From: Acidobacteriota bacterium
GTDB lineage: Bacteria > Acidobacteriota > Terriglobia > Terriglobales > Acidobacteriaceae
Direction of reading: 5' to 3'
DNA length: 6,562 nt
Assembly (NCBI GenBank): GCA_019510535.1
Contig: JAEKKE010000372.1
Location: forward strand, 1 to 6,562
Shown here piece by piece: positions 5,466 to 6,562 of this stretch. Position 1 is the first letter of the stretch. Every line of letters starts with the position of its first letter. The notes beneath the pieces are model-generated. The model saw nothing but the letters and a program-made list of their open reading frames with translations. It ran no database searches and was not told where the DNA came from. The position numbers and the translations under genes are program-made.

Positions 5466-5532
5466 CAGGATTTGCCCTGTGAGCGCCATGCAGAGCTATC
5501 GCGGATAGGTCGATATGCCTCTGGGGACATAG

Positions 5533-5560
5533 AAAAGGCCGCCCGATAGGCGGCCTTTTT
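5533..5560. terminator. Bidirectional intrinsic terminator
   Basis: AAAAGGCCGCC (5533-5543) and GGCGGCCTTTT (5549-5559) form a perfect GC-rich stem with a five-base loop. A-run and T-run flank the two sides, so it works on both strands. It serves the small membrane gene on the plus strand and the thioredoxin-like gene on the minus strand, whose stop is 18 bp away. Confidence 0.92.
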
Positions 5561-5577
5561 CTTGTGCGATCTGAAAG

Positions 5578-6252
5578 CTACTTCTTTGCGACCTTCTTGG
5601 TCTCGGCGGTGCTGCTGCCGGCCTGCGCCTTGGCGTTCTGGATGGCGGGCTCGATCTGCTCAAAGTCCGAGATCTGCTGGAAGGCCTTGTCGGTCACCAC
5701 CCAGATGGTAGGGGTCTGGTTGATGCCGATGCGGTCGCCCAGAGCACGGTCGGTCTTGACCTCGTTGGCCAGCTCACCCTGCGGGTCGACGACAAAGGGA
5801 AGCTGTTGTTTGCGGTCGGCGAGAAACTTCTGGGTTGCCCGCAGCAGGTCGTCCTTGCTGGCGATCATGTTCTGGTTCTGGAAGATAGCCAGGCGGTACT
5901 GGTCGGCGATGTTCTTGCCGTTGGGCAGCTTGTCCTGCATATAGCGAGCGTAAACAGCCGCGTCAAAGCTCCAGATATGGGCTCCGCCCAGGGGGAAGTC
6001 CTTCATAACGACAGGGACGCCGTACTTCATGCTCAGCTCATGCACGAGGGGGTAAGCGCGGGAGCAGGCGGGGCACTCCAGGTCGACAAACTCCCAGATG
6101 GCCACTTTGGCGCCGGCCGGGGGCTTCAGCATGGAAGTGTCTTTGAAGGTCGTCGAGGGCGTCTGGCCACTGACAAACTGGGCCATTGCCGGCACGGAGG
6201 CGGCGGTGGCGGTGAGGGCAAGGGCGAGCAGGAGCTTGGGTGTACGCATCAT
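5578..6252 (-). CDS. Exported DsbA-like thioredoxin-fold protein
   Basis: A 224-residue protein with a typical Sec signal peptide (MMRTPK, hydrophobic Leu/Ala core, cleavage likely after AMA at 22-24). The mature part is a thioredoxin-fold oxidoreductase. The redox motif C60-P-A-C63 follows strand IWEFVDLE, and the cis-proline loop is QTP (P181) before the strand TIWVV. The roughly 115 residues between them hold the helical insertion of the DsbA family. CPAC differs from the CPHC of classical DsbA but is common in DsbA-like proteins. FPLGGAHIWSFDAA is the usual start of the insertion. It should form or shuffle disulfides in exported proteins. No DsbB partner is visible. The tail is Ala/Lys-rich (AETKKVAKK). 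Two adjacent ATGs (6252 and 6249) are possible starts and neither has a clear ribosome site. Confidence 0.9.
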   Translation of the reverse strand: MMRTPKLLLALALTATAASVPAMAQFVSGQTPSTTFKDTSMLKPPAGAKVAIWEFVDLECPACSRAYPLVHELSMKYGVPVVMKDFPLGGAHIWSFDAAVYARYMQDKLPNGKNIADQYRLAIFQNQNMIASKDDLLRATQKFLADRKQQLPFVVDPQGELANEVKTDRALGDRIGINQTPTIWVVTDKAFQQISDFEQIEPAIQNAKAQAGSSTAETKKVAKK

Positions 6253-6330
6253 AATGGGTTGATTAAAGGACGTCGCCGGGGAGCCGGGGCGAGCAAGCTG
6301 ATTTTACTCGTTTTTGCCGCCGGGAGAATT

Positions 6331-6359
6331 TTGCGCAACCGTCCCCGGGCGGAGACAAT
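6331..6359 (+). promoter_or_regulatory. Possible promoter of the right-edge secreted protein
   Basis: TTGCGC (6331-6336) and GACAAT (6354-6359) are spaced by 17 bp and lie about 24 bp before ATG 6384. Matches are 3/6 and 4/6, so this is weak. The -35-like box lies in the 8-bp palindrome TTGCGCAA (6331-6338), in the middle of the 131-bp divergent spacer. TAAAAT read on the minus strand at 6301-6306 may be the -10 box for the thioredoxin-like gene. Confidence 0.3.
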
Positions 6360-6383
6360 CTAACAACAGACGAACGCCTGAAG

Positions 6384-6562
6384 ATGACACGACTTACACG
6401 CGCCATTCGATCGGTTTCTGCTGCCCTGCCCCTCGCCGCTTCGCTGGTTCTGGCGCAGGACACGACCACCATTCCGCCGATCTCGAACCTTCCGGACGCT
6501 CCTTCCGCCTCCCAGACGAAATTCGACGGTGTGCCGATCGGTGTGGCCACCTCGGAGGTCCG
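6384..6562 (+). CDS. N-terminal part of a secreted protein, cut by the window edge
   Basis: From ATG 6384 the frame stays open to the last base, giving 59 complete codons. The first 24 residues (MTRLTRAIRSVSA, then a Leu/Ala core to SLVLA) are a good Sec signal peptide with cleavage before QD. The exposed part is low in complexity and rich in Pro/Ser/Thr (TTTIPPISNLPDAPSAS), as is usual behind the signal of cell-envelope proteins. Too little is present to name a family. It is divergent from the DsbA-like gene, with 131 bp between starts. Confidence 0.65.
   Translation, partial: MTRLTRAIRSVSAALPLAASLVLAQDTTTIPPISNLPDAPSASQTKFDGVPIGVATSEV

Noticed and set aside
5806..6363. 185-residue plus-strand frame opposite the thioredoxin-like gene
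   Set aside because: Antisense shadow of a gene with clear CPAC and cis-proline motifs.

Overview
The window looks like a piece of a GC-rich chromosome from an acidobacterium (class Terriglobia, Granulicella/Terriglobus/Edaphobacter type). That assignment is an inference. It rests on the overall composition, on three families of GC-rich hairpin repeats between genes that I associate with this group (a 'GTCATCCTGAGCG' element, a 'GTGGGAGC' element and a 'GGGTGCCCCAGGTC' palindrome), and on the character of the proteins. I see no rRNA, tRNA, CRISPR array, transposase or phage gene.

Layout. Positions 1-46 may be the last codons of a gene entering from the left. Positions 47-330 hold two stacked repeat elements. 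A minus-strand gene (331-1804) encodes a secreted di-heme cytochrome c peroxidase-like protein. A perfect 31-bp tandem duplication at 482-543 shifts its frame and replaces the conserved last 49 residues with 30 unrelated ones (stop at 419). Divergent from it is a radical SAM protein (1970-3019) with six extra C-terminal cysteines, closed by a strong intrinsic terminator. Next comes a 49-residue basic protein (3128-3277), a repeat that could fold as a cloverleaf (3292-3445), and a short palindrome (3468-3490).

The right half holds a minus-strand RibD_C/dihydrofolate-reductase-like protein (3501-4145). Divergent from it is a Tat-exported amidohydrolase (4270-5208) with a 15-bp tandem repeat just behind its signal peptide. 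A 66-residue single-span membrane protein (5265-5465) follows, and a bidirectional terminator separates it from a minus-strand exported DsbA-like thioredoxin (5578-6252). The start of another secreted protein (6384 onward) runs off the right edge.

The genes do not form one clear pathway. Most are single transcription units, in divergent or convergent pairs. Four products appear to be exported: the haem protein, the amidohydrolase, the thioredoxin and the truncated right-hand protein. The signals most worth a second look are the frameshifting duplication in the haem protein, its divergent pairing with a multi-cluster radical SAM enzyme, and the density of structured repeats.
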